NCBI GenBank assembly: GCA_002372875.1
Contig: DFJD01000107.1
Coordinates: 7,094 to 15,878 of the forward strand
DNA from: Clostridiales bacterium UBA3680
GTDB taxonomy: Bacteria > Bacillota > Clostridia > Lachnospirales > CAG-274
Reading direction: 5' to 3'
DNA length: 8,785 nt
A program made the translations under genes and the position numbers. Within the stretch, counting starts at the first letter, position 1. The number at the start of each line of letters is the position of its first letter. The notes beneath the pieces are model-generated. The model was given only the letters and a program-made list of their open reading frames with translations, searched no databases and was not told the DNA's origin. Shown piece after piece: positions 1-5,456 of this stretch.

Positions 1-30
1 AAGCACCCCCGCTTTTGAAGCGGGGGACTT
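1..30. terminator. GC-rich hairpin at the window edge, probable (bidirectional) terminator
   Basis: A perfect 9-bp stem pairs 6-14 (CCCCCGCTT) with 18-26 around a 3-nt loop, and AAG at 1-3 can also pair with CTT at 28-30 across a small internal loop. It lies 15-20 bp past the stop codon of the last minus-strand gene, the usual place for an intrinsic terminator. On the minus strand no clean T-tract is visible before the window ends. On the plus strand the hairpin is followed by a T-rich but interrupted stretch, so it may instead end an unseen plus-strand gene, or both. The same kind of C5/G5 hairpin also occurs at ends of IS200/IS605-type elements, but no transposase is visible here. Confidence 0.55.
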
Positions 31-45
31 CTTTAGTTTGTTAAA

Positions 46-510
46 TTATATCTCTTTTTTGTTTGCTATTGCAACGGCCTTGGGAATGTAATTTCCTTTT
101 TTCCATGTGCTTTCTTTGCTTTTTATCCAGCCATAGGAAAGCGCCACAAACAGGACACCTAAAACTGTTCCGCAAATTTCGGCATAACTGCCGAAAAGCG
201 CCAAGGCACCATAGTAGCCGATGAATATTCCGAGCATAAACGCAAGGAAGGGAATGCCGTACATTATTGCGGCGGCTTTAAGAAAGTTGGAATTATCAAG
301 CATTACTTCAACGTAATCGCCCTCTTTAGCTTCGCATAGATTAAGGGCACGGATGATCATTTCTTTTCCTTCTATACCTGCACTGCAAGCACGACATTTT
401 GCACAGGCTTCTTTTCTTTCCATCGTAACGACAGCCTTTGAACCCTCAAGGGCTGTTACCAGCCCTATTTCACCGATATGGATGGGCTCATTAAAGGAAT
501 TTTTAGCCAT
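46..510 (-). CDS. RseC/MucC (SoxR-reducing system) family membrane protein
   Basis: This 154-residue protein has the layout of the RseC/MucC family (PF04246). A soluble N-terminal part holds a cysteine cluster (C36, C39, C42, in CAKCRACSAG). Two hydrophobic membrane segments follow at about 78-105 and 108-128, then a short charged C-terminal tail. In Escherichia coli RseC is tied to the Rsx/Rnf-like system that keeps SoxR reduced and to sigma-E control. In Clostridia the family is known only by similarity and sometimes occurs near electron-transfer genes. The ATG is preceded by GTAGGTGA at a good distance, overlapping the stop of the upstream DUF1292 gene 8 bp away, so it is last in the nfn operon. 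The cysteines could bind metal or a cluster, or act as a redox thiol pair; the sequence alone cannot tell. The family call is fairly sure, the role is not. Confidence 0.8.
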   Translation of the reverse strand: MAKNSFNEPIHIGEIGLVTALEGSKAVVTMERKEACAKCRACSAGIEGKEMIIRALNLCEAKEGDYVEVMLDNSNFLKAAAIMYGIPFLAFMLGIFIGYYGALALFGSYAEICGTVLGVLFVALSYGWIKSKESTWKKGNYIPKAVAIANKKEI

Positions 511-518
511 ATTTTCAC

Positions 519-776
519 CTACTCGAACGTATAAAAATCGGAATTGTCGGCCTTAAATTTGTCAAAAACGGCATCGCATATCGTTTCATCGTCCATATAT
601 TCAAACTCATCCTCGCCTTCGGCATCGGGAGCGACCTTGAAAATGTAGGTCTCTCCCGTGTTTTCGCCGTGAATGAGCATGACCGCGTAATCCTCTCCGT
701 TGTATTTTACATAATCAAGAAATTCGTACTCGGTTTCAATGCCGTTTTCGTCAACGAGTTTTATAATATCTTCCAT
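519..776 (-). CDS. DUF1292 family small acidic protein
   Basis: This 85-residue, very acidic protein matches the DUF1292 pattern (PF06949): an N-terminal strand with the hydrophobic/acidic MEDIIKLVDENG pattern, a central YNGEDYAVMLIHGE-type segment, and an acidic C-terminal part ending near an aromatic residue. Family members are common in Firmicutes, often beside housekeeping genes, and have no established biochemical role. There is no signal peptide or membrane segment, so it should be cytoplasmic. The ATG lies only 2 bp after the nfnB stop, and no clear Shine-Dalgarno sequence precedes it, so translation is probably coupled to nfnB. The RseC-like gene follows after 8 bp. Its place between two redox genes is suggestive but does not define a function. 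The family assignment is confident; no function is claimed. Confidence 0.82.
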   Translation of the reverse strand: MEDIIKLVDENGIETEYEFLDYVKYNGEDYAVMLIHGENTGETYIFKVAPDAEGEDEFEYMDDETICDAVFDKFKADNSDFYTFE

Positions 777-778
777 AA

Positions 779-2164
779 TTATTTCGACAGATATTCGTCA
801 ATGGCAGCTGCAGCCTTTTTGCCCGCACCCATGGCAAGGATAACGGTAGCGGCACCCGTAACTGCATCACCGCCTGCATATACAGCATCTCTTGTTGTTT
901 TTCCCGTTTCCTCTTCGGCAATAATACATCTTCTCTTGTTTACTTCAAGACCGGGTGTATTGGAGCTTATAAGAGGGTTGGGGGAAGTACCGAGACTCAT
1001 TATAACGGTGTCTACATCCATAACGAATTCGGAGCCTTCTATGGGAACGGGGCTTCTTCTTCCGCTTTCATCGGGTTCGCCGAGCTCCATTTTTATGCAC
1101 TTCATACCGCATACACTACCGTTTTCGTCAACGAGAATTTCCGTGGGATTGGTGAGAATATCGAAAACTATACCCTCTTCCTGAGCGTGGTGAACTTCTT
1201 CAACTCTTGCAGGGAGCTGTTCTAAGGCTCTTCTGTAAACGATATGGCTCTCAGAACCCAATCTCAGAGCTGTTCTTGCGGCATCCATAGCAACGTTTCC
1301 TCCGCCTATAACGGCAACTTTCTTGCCGATAACAACGGGAGTGTCGTAATCTTCGTCGTATGCTTTCATAAGATTTACTCTTGTAAGGAATTCATTTGCC
1401 GAAAGTACGCCGTTTGCCTGCTCTCCGGGGATACCCATGAATTTGGGAAGACCCGCACCCGAACCGATAAATACGGCATTAAAGCCTTCATCATCAAAGA
1501 GCTGGTCTATGGTGATCGTTTTGCCGATAATAACGTTTGTTTCTATTTTAACGCCTAATTTTCTTATATTGTTGACTTCGGGGCCGACAACTTTTTCTTT
1601 GGGAAGTCTGAATTCGGGAATACCGTACTCAAGCACGCCGCCGGCTTTGTGAAGAGCTTCAAATATTGTTACGTCATAGCCCTTTTTCGCAAGGTCTCCG
1701 GCGCAGGTAAGGCCTGCGGGGCCGGCTCCTATAACGGCGACCTTCTTGCCCTTAGGAGCTTCCTTTTCGGAAAGGTCCACGTTGTTTTCTCTTGCCCAGT
1801 CGGCAACAAATCTTTCAAGCTTACCTATTGAAACGGCATCTCCTCTTTTACCGAGCACGCATTGACCTTCGCACTGGTTTTCTTGAGGACAGACTCTTCC
1901 GCATACGGCGGGGAGTGCCGAATATTTGGCTATTTCCTTTGCAGCCGCTTCAATATCTCCGTCTTTTACGTGTGCGATAAAACCGGGGATATTTATCCCA
2001 ACGGGACAACCGCCCACACATAAAGGCTTTTTACAGTTTAAGCAACGAGTTGCCTCTTCCATTGCCTCTTCTTTGTTGTAGCCTAAACAAACCTCGTCAA
2101 AATTGGTTGCTCTTACCTTGGGTTCCTGTTCTCTTACGGGTATCTTTGTAAATCTGTCTGCCAT
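779..2164 (-). CDS. nfnB: NfnB, NADPH-binding subunit of ferredoxin:NADP+ transhydrogenase (often annotated gltA, glutamate synthase small subunit)
   Basis: This 461-residue protein has the glutamate-synthase-small-subunit fold. An N-terminal domain carries eight cysteines in two sets (C41, C44, C49, C53 and C88, C92, C98, C102) for two [4Fe-4S] clusters. The first Rossmann motif GAGPAG (146-151) should bind FAD, the second GGGNVAMD (287-294) NADPH, and a C-terminal FAD motif GGDAVTGAAT lies at 431-440. In NfnAB this subunit holds the bifurcating FAD and couples NADH plus reduced ferredoxin to two NADPH. True GltD of glutamate synthase is similar, but no large GltB subunit is present and nfnA lies directly upstream, so NfnB is preferred. 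A TTG six bases further out is also open, but the GGAGGT at 2173-2178 is 8 nt from this ATG and only 2 nt from the TTG. The gap to nfnA is 2 bp. Confidence 0.9.
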   Translation of the reverse strand: MADRFTKIPVREQEPKVRATNFDEVCLGYNKEEAMEEATRCLNCKKPLCVGGCPVGINIPGFIAHVKDGDIEAAAKEIAKYSALPAVCGRVCPQENQCEGQCVLGKRGDAVSIGKLERFVADWARENNVDLSEKEAPKGKKVAVIGAGPAGLTCAGDLAKKGYDVTIFEALHKAGGVLEYGIPEFRLPKEKVVGPEVNNIRKLGVKIETNVIIGKTITIDQLFDDEGFNAVFIGSGAGLPKFMGIPGEQANGVLSANEFLTRVNLMKAYDEDYDTPVVIGKKVAVIGGGNVAMDAARTALRLGSESHIVYRRALEQLPARVEEVHHAQEEGIVFDILTNPTEILVDENGSVCGMKCIKMELGEPDESGRRSPVPIEGSEFVMDVDTVIMSLGTSPNPLISSNTPGLEVNKRRCIIAEEETGKTTRDAVYAGGDAVTGAATVILAMGAGKKAAAAIDEYLSK

Positions 2165-2166
2165 AA

Positions 2167-3054
2167 TCAATTACCTCCGCAACCGCAGCCGCCGTTTTTA
2201 TGGGTCTGACCTTCTTCAAAGCGAAGCTTAGCCTGACCTTCCTCGGTTCTGTACATTGTTTGACGACGCATTGCCTCATCAAAGTTTATTTTAAAGCCAT
2301 CAAATTCCGGACCGTCTACGCAGGCGAATTTTACCTCGTCGCCGACGGTTACACGACAGGCACCGCACATGCCCGTACCGTCTACCATAATGGGATTGAG
2401 GCTGACGATAGTGGGTATACCCATTTCTTTTGTGGTAAGTACACAGAATTTCATCATTATCATGGGGCCTATGGCAACTGCGTGATTGTATACTTTTCCG
2501 TCCTCGTTAACAAGTTTTTTCAATAAAGCCGTAACGTTTCCGTTGAAGCCGTAGCTACCGTCGTCTGTACAGACATAAACGTTGGTTGCAACTTTTTTCA
2601 TTTCTTCTTCAAGTATAAGAAGAGATTTGTTTCTTGCACCTATTATAACGTCACATTCGTAGCCGTGCTCTTTGAGCCATTTGACCTGGGGATAGATGGG
2701 TGCGGCACCGACGCCGCCTGCTATAAAGATTATCTTTTTTTCGGAAAGTTCCTCTGCGGGCATTGTGCAAAGGTCGCTTGCACAGCCTAAGGGACCTACG
2801 AAATCGCACACACTGTCACCTTCGTTGAAGGTCATAAGCTCCATTGTGGATTTACCTACAGCCTGTGTAACTATTGATACAGTACCTGCTTGTGCATCGT
2901 AATCTGAAATGGTAAGGGGAATTCTCTCTCCTTTTTCGGTGTTCTTTACGATAATAAACTGTCCGGGCATAGCGGATTTTGCAACTCTGGGGGCGTGTAT
3001 CTTCATCTCGAAGATCGTGTCGGTGAGCATCCGCTTTTCCAAAATCTTATACAT
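2167..3054 (-). CDS. nfnA: NfnA, NADH-binding FAD/[2Fe-2S] subunit of ferredoxin:NADP+ transhydrogenase
   Basis: This 295-residue protein belongs to the ferredoxin-NADP reductase/PyrK-like group often annotated as sulfide or dihydroorotate dehydrogenase-like FAD/NAD-binding protein. The FAD-binding motif RIPLTI is at 44-49 and the nucleotide-binding GGVGAAP at 113-119, followed by CTDDGSYG at 162-169. The [2Fe-2S] site reads D225-x4-C230-x2-C233-x11-C245. An aspartate at the first ligand position, where PyrK has cysteine, is what is described for Thermotoga NfnA, and it supports Nfn over PyrK. With NfnB it should form the soluble bifurcating enzyme NADH + 2 reduced ferredoxin + 2 NADP+ to NAD+ + 2 NADPH. 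AGGAGG lies 6 nt before the ATG. It is the first gene of the operon and ends 2 bp before nfnB. The C-terminus has an unusual Gly/Cys tail (GGCGCGGN, C290 and C292). Confidence 0.9.
   Translation of the reverse strand: MYKILEKRMLTDTIFEMKIHAPRVAKSAMPGQFIIVKNTEKGERIPLTISDYDAQAGTVSIVTQAVGKSTMELMTFNEGDSVCDFVGPLGCASDLCTMPAEELSEKKIIFIAGGVGAAPIYPQVKWLKEHGYECDVIIGARNKSLLILEEEMKKVATNVYVCTDDGSYGFNGNVTALLKKLVNEDGKVYNHAVAIGPMIMMKFCVLTTKEMGIPTIVSLNPIMVDGTGMCGACRVTVGDEVKFACVDGPEFDGFKINFDEAMRRQTMYRTEEGQAKLRFEEGQTHKNGGCGCGGN
2173..2178 (-). promoter_or_regulatory. Ribosome binding site deciding the nfnB start
   Basis: GGAGGT on the minus strand lies within the last codons of nfnA (Gly-Gly, then Asn and stop). 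It is 8 nt from the ATG at 2164 and 2 nt from the alternative TTG at 2170, so it favours the ATG and a protein two residues shorter than the longest open frame. Confidence 0.75.
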
Positions 3055-3068
3055 CGTGTTCCTCCTCT

Positions 3069-3086
3069 TAATTAAATTTTTAACAA
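3069..3086. promoter_or_regulatory. Possible Rex operator in front of nfnA
   Basis: The plus strand reads TAATTAA-ATTT-TTAACAA. Against the Rex consensus TTGTTAA-N4-TTAACAA this matches 12 of 14 defined positions, with the right half perfect. It lies between the nfnA ribosome site (3061-3066) and the likely promoter further upstream, where a bound repressor would block transcription. Rex senses NADH/NAD+, which fits a transhydrogenase. The region is AT-rich, so a chance match is possible. Confidence 0.4.
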
Positions 3087-3149
3087 AGTTTGGTTGTCGC
3101 TATGTATCCCATTTGTTGTTAACGGGCAATATATAACTACTCATTTCAT

Positions 3150-3155
3150 ATTATA
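3150..3155 (-). promoter_or_regulatory. Candidate -10 box of the nfn operon promoter
   Basis: A perfect TATAAT on the minus strand lies 95 bp upstream of the nfnA ATG. The matching -35 position, about 17 bp upstream, reads TTTTAT, which is poor. This is the best candidate I see in the divergent intergenic region (3055-3327) for the minus strand, but it rests mostly on the -10 box in AT-rich DNA. Confidence 0.3.
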
Positions 3156-3208
3156 AAACAAAATCATTGAAAATAAAAGATATTTTTTATTAAAAAAGTA
3201 AAAAAAAC

Positions 3209-3237
3209 TTGATATTTGTAAGAATACAGAGTAAAAT
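3209..3237 (+). promoter_or_regulatory. Sigma-A-type promoter of the PEGA/DUF1232 operon
   Basis: TTGATA (3209-3214) and TAAAAT (3232-3237) are separated by exactly 17 bp, a good housekeeping match. It would start transcription near 3244 and leave a leader of roughly 84 nt. Two perfect TATAAT boxes slightly downstream (3246-3251 and 3256-3261) are alternative -10 elements but have poorer -35 partners. Confidence 0.6.
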
Positions 3238-3240
3238 GTC

Positions 3241-3270
3241 AAATGTATAATTGTTTATAATTGTTTATAA
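3241..3270 (+). repeat. Three phased 10-bp TATAA repeats
   Basis: TTGTTTATAA occurs twice head to tail (3251-3260 and 3261-3270), preceded by the related AAATGTATAA (3241-3250). The 10-bp period places each copy on the same face of the helix. It lies at or just after the predicted transcription start of the PEGA gene, so it could be a regulator site, a set of alternative -10 boxes, or simple AT-rich slippage. Confidence 0.5.
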
Positions 3271-3327
3271 CGGCTTCTCTATTGATTATGAGTTATGGAG
3301 TTGCCAAAAAATATCCGAGGTGAAAAA

Positions 3328-4674
3328 ATGGCGAAAAAGGCAAAAGCCGGAAAGCCCAAAAGAAGGGGCAGCTCGGTTGGCTTTGTTATATTTCTTGAAT
3401 TTATATTGGGCTTGATCGTGGGTGTTTTTGCCTTTGGCTACGCTTATCGATATATGTCCATGGATACGGACGATGCGATAGATGAAAAAAGGTTTTCTGC
3501 CAATGAGCTTCTTGAGCAGGCGCAGTCCAATTTAATGGGCTCCGATATCGATGCGGTGGTGCGGTCAAAGGATGATACGGCAAATTCGGTAACATTCTAC
3601 AACCTGAAAAATGACACTGCAACAACGGTTACAGCCACCAAATCCACAAAATTTCCAAGAGGCGTGAATATAAACACACTTCAGCCCGGAGATATAGTTA
3701 CCTATGTCTTTGATGAGGGAATGAAGCTTGCCGAGGTAAAGTCTTGTCCGAACGAATGGATAATAGAGGATAAGGGAGTGGCAATAAGCACATCGTCAAA
3801 GCTTGTAAAATTTACCGATGCTTCATCCACAAATGCGGATAAGTCCTTTAAATATGTAGACGGGTTGACAAGTGTGCGTTATAAGGATGAAATTAAGGAG
3901 CTTGCAAGCATAAGCCCCTACGACTATGTTTCCATACACGGATATGACGACGGAAAGTCAAACAAAGTTTATAAAATAGATATACTAAAGAGCCATGGAG
4001 AACTTCATATAAACAATGCCGCACATGTAAACGATATGCATGTTTTTGTAAGCGACCGTATGTGCAGCTTGAACGATAATAACTCTCTGTATCTTACAGA
4101 GGGGGTTTATCCTGTAAGGATAACGGGTTCAAATACAAAGGACCTTATCAAAACGGCAAATATCGTTCCGGGTTCTCCCTACGAGATAGACCTATCTCAG
4201 GTGGTATTGAAACAGGGGCTTATAACATTAAAATCCAACGTTAAGGACTATAAAATCTTTATCGACGGAGAGGAATATCCCTATGGCCAGTCCATACTTA
4301 TGCCCTACGGTATGCATAAGTTAAGGGCGGTAAAGGGCGAATATTTCGACGTGGTTTCGGATATTTATGTTACCGGCGAGAATAATCCCGTAGAACTGAA
4401 ATTTAAAAAGATAAAGGAAGTCGGCACCATAAAGATAAAGGCATCGCCAAAGGAAGCCGAGATATTTATAAATGATGTATCCGTAGGAAAGGAAAAGGCC
4501 GAACAGACCCTTGAACTTGGAACATATATTGTTACCTGTTCTTGCGACGGATATAAAACCGCTGCCAAAAAGGTAAACCTTTCCGTGGATAAGCAGACGG
4601 TTAATATAGAATTTAAGCTCGACTCGGATGGCTCCGTTAAAACGGAGGAGGAAAGCAAGAGCAGTAATGAGTAA
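3328..4674 (+). CDS. Membrane-anchored PEGA-domain protein
   Basis: The 448-residue product starts with a Lys/Arg-rich cytoplasmic tail. One membrane segment follows at about 17-39 (hydrophobic, ending FAFGYAYRY), then a long extracellular part. Residues 297-361 and 366-431 look like two tandem PEGA-type beta domains (PF08308). The second is the clearer one, with GTIKIKASPKEAEIFINDVSVG. Such domains are found on surface or S-layer-associated proteins and are thought to mediate binding; no enzyme motif is visible. The middle region (about 45-290) is not recognised, though it has short beta-rich stretches with QPGDIV-type turns. I chose the ATG at 3328 because GAGGTGA precedes it at 4 nt. An in-frame ATG at 3295 has no ribosome site and would place 11 extra residues before the basic tail. 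It overlaps the next gene by 8 bp. Confidence 0.8.
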   Translation: MAKKAKAGKPKRRGSSVGFVIFLEFILGLIVGVFAFGYAYRYMSMDTDDAIDEKRFSANELLEQAQSNLMGSDIDAVVRSKDDTANSVTFYNLKNDTATTVTATKSTKFPRGVNINTLQPGDIVTYVFDEGMKLAEVKSCPNEWIIEDKGVAISTSSKLVKFTDASSTNADKSFKYVDGLTSVRYKDEIKELASISPYDYVSIHGYDDGKSNKVYKIDILKSHGELHINNAAHVNDMHVFVSDRMCSLNDNNSLYLTEGVYPVRITGSNTKDLIKTANIVPGSPYEIDLSQVVLKQGLITLKSNVKDYKIFIDGEEYPYGQSILMPYGMHKLRAVKGEYFDVVSDIYVTGENNPVELKFKKIKEVGTIKIKASPKEAEIFINDVSVGKEKAEQTLELGTYIVTCSCDGYKTAAKKVNLSVDKQTVNIEFKLDSDGSVKTEEESKSSNE

Positions 4675-5053
4675 GAATAAAATAACAAAGGAAGCTTTGG
4701 AAAAAGTGTTACGATCAAACAGAAGTAAAAAATTCCGAGAGGATCTGAAGCTCCTTTTTCAAATGTTTTCGGATTACAAGAACAAAAAATACACTCTCCT
4801 TTCAAAAGGAACGCCGCTTATACTTATAGCTACGCTTTTATATATTTTAAGTCCCATAGACGTTATACCCGATTCTCTTCCTTTTGTGGGCGGACTTGAT
4901 GATATAGCGGTATTGATGTATGCTGTACATACTCTGTCTGATGAGCTTAAAACCTACAAGCTGTGGCTTGCCACAAAGGATATGCGCACAGACCCGGCAC
5001 TCACACTTATAAACAGAGTGGAAAAACATATAGAAGAAAAAAAGAACCAATAA
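4667..5053 (+). CDS. DUF1232 (YkvA-like) small membrane protein
   Basis: This 128-residue protein carries the DUF1232 core (PF06803) at about 48-90. A hydrophobic segment, LILIATLLYILSP, runs into the signature SPIDVIPDSLPFVGGLDD, in which the SPID-x-IPD and G-x-DD residues are all present. A second hydrophobic stretch (AVLMYAVHTL) follows. The flanks are basic and probably helical. Members such as Bacillus YkvA are small membrane proteins of unknown function. The ATG at 4667 overlaps the end of the PEGA gene by 8 bp, in a different frame. The nearest purine-rich site, GGAGGAGGA at 4643-4651, is about 15 nt away, so translation is probably coupled to the upstream gene. An in-frame ATG at 4628 would add 13 basic residues inside the PEGA coding region and is less likely. 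A strong terminator follows directly. Confidence 0.85.
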   Translation: MSKNKITKEALEKVLRSNRSKKFREDLKLLFQMFSDYKNKKYTLLSKGTPLILIATLLYILSPIDVIPDSLPFVGGLDDIAVLMYAVHTLSDELKTYKLWLATKDMRTDPALTLINRVEKHIEEKKNQ

Positions 5054-5089
5054 AAAACCGTGTGTTCCGAGAGGGGCACACGGTTTTTT
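5052..5089 (+). terminator. Intrinsic terminator of the PEGA/DUF1232 operon
   Basis: An 11-bp stem pairs 5058-5068 (CCGTGTGTTCC) with 5073-5083 (GGGGCACACGG), with two G-U pairs, capped by a GAGA (GNRA) tetraloop and followed by six T's (5084-5089). A run of A's on the 5' side makes it able to act on the minus strand too. It overlaps the stop codon of the DUF1232 gene. Confidence 0.92.
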
Positions 5090-5295
5090 GCGTAGGATCA
5101 AGCGAATTTATAGGCATTTTTTAGCAAAAATTATTTCACAGAAATTTTTTTTGTGAAAATTTATTTGATGTGCATATTGTATATATTTGTGGCAATAATG
5201 CTTGGTGCGTTGTGAAAAATCAATAAAAAACACCGATTTTTATATTTGTGCAGGCCTCGAAAAATGGGCATAATTGCACCGAAAGAAAAAAGTTG
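5090..5295. other. AT-rich intergenic region with short inverted repeats
   Basis: With the leader up to 5456 this makes about 400 bp without a gene. The left part holds a 7-bp inverted repeat TTTCACA-N11-TGTGAAA (5134-5158). It also holds a possible hairpin GTGCA/TGCAC (5248-5252 with 5275-5279) extended inside by GCC/GGC. I recognise no known RNA family. A minus-strand open frame across 5161-5454 has no ribosome site and no protein-like character, so it is not called. Confidence 0.35.
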
Positions 5296-5324
5296 TTGCA
5301 AAACTGTTACGAATGTGTTAAGAT
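5296..5324 (+). promoter_or_regulatory. Promoter of the 3D-domain protein gene
   Basis: TTGCAA (5296-5301) and TAAGAT (5319-5324) are spaced by 17 bp, and TG at 5316-5317 gives an extended -10 (TGTTAAGAT). Transcription would start near 5331 and produce a leader of about 125 nt containing the stem described at 5380-5432. Confidence 0.55.
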
Positions 5325-5379
5325 AATACTTGTAAAAAGTAATTGAGTTTGTAAAATCATTTTCAAATTGATGAGAGCG

Positions 5380-5432
5380 CCGAATAAAATTATCACAACA
5401 CGGGGGTAGGAGCCTGTGAGATGATTTATCGG
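5380..5432 (+). ncRNA. Structured 5' leader of the 3D-domain gene, unidentified cis element
   Basis: Positions 5380-5394 pair with 5420-5432 in a 13-bp stem with two single-A bulges (A5384, A5389) and one G-U pair. Inside it, CACGGG (5399-5404) pairs with CCTGTG (5413-5418) around an 8-nt loop GGTAGGAG. The structure ends 11 nt before the AGGAGGA ribosome site. The apical loop contains an AGGAG that could itself act as a ribosome site for an in-frame ATG at 5421, which is buried in the 3' arm. It is too short for, and lacks the conserved blocks of, the c-di-AMP ydaO riboswitch often found before cell-wall enzyme genes. The pairing is read directly; any regulatory role is inferred. Confidence 0.45.
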
Positions 5433-5456
5433 AGCAGTAATTTAGGAGGAACATTT

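Noticed and set aside
669..1184. Plus-strand open frame of 171 codons opposite nfnB and the DUF1292 gene
   Set aside because: It lies antisense to two well-supported genes, has no ribosome site and gives no recognisable protein; it is a shadow of biased codon use.
779..2164. Authentic glutamate synthase small subunit (GltD role)
   Set aside because: No large glutamate synthase subunit is nearby, and the gene is directly coupled to an NfnA with the Asp-Cys3 cluster motif; the Nfn role fits better.
2167..2170. TTG start for nfnB giving a 4-bp overlap with nfnA
   Set aside because: The GGAGGT site is only 2 nt from this TTG but 8 nt from the following in-frame ATG, which is therefore preferred.
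2200..2526. Plus-strand open frame of 108 codons opposite nfnA
   Set aside because: Antisense to the [2Fe-2S] region of NfnA, whose motifs are clear on the minus strand; no ribosome site.
4365..4805. Minus-strand open frame of 146 codons across the PEGA/DUF1232 junction
   Set aside because: Antisense to both genes; the low-complexity Leu/Ser/Phe composition is what reversed Lys/Glu-rich coding DNA gives.
5161..5454. Minus-strand open frame of 97 codons in the gap before the 3D-domain gene
   Set aside because: Its start overlaps the plus-strand ribosome site, it has no Shine-Dalgarno sequence, it covers the promoter and leader of the next gene, and its composition is not protein-like.
5331..5456. 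c-di-AMP (ydaO) or c-di-GMP riboswitch in the 3D-domain gene leader
   Set aside because: The conserved blocks of these classes are absent and the structured part is too short for ydaO.
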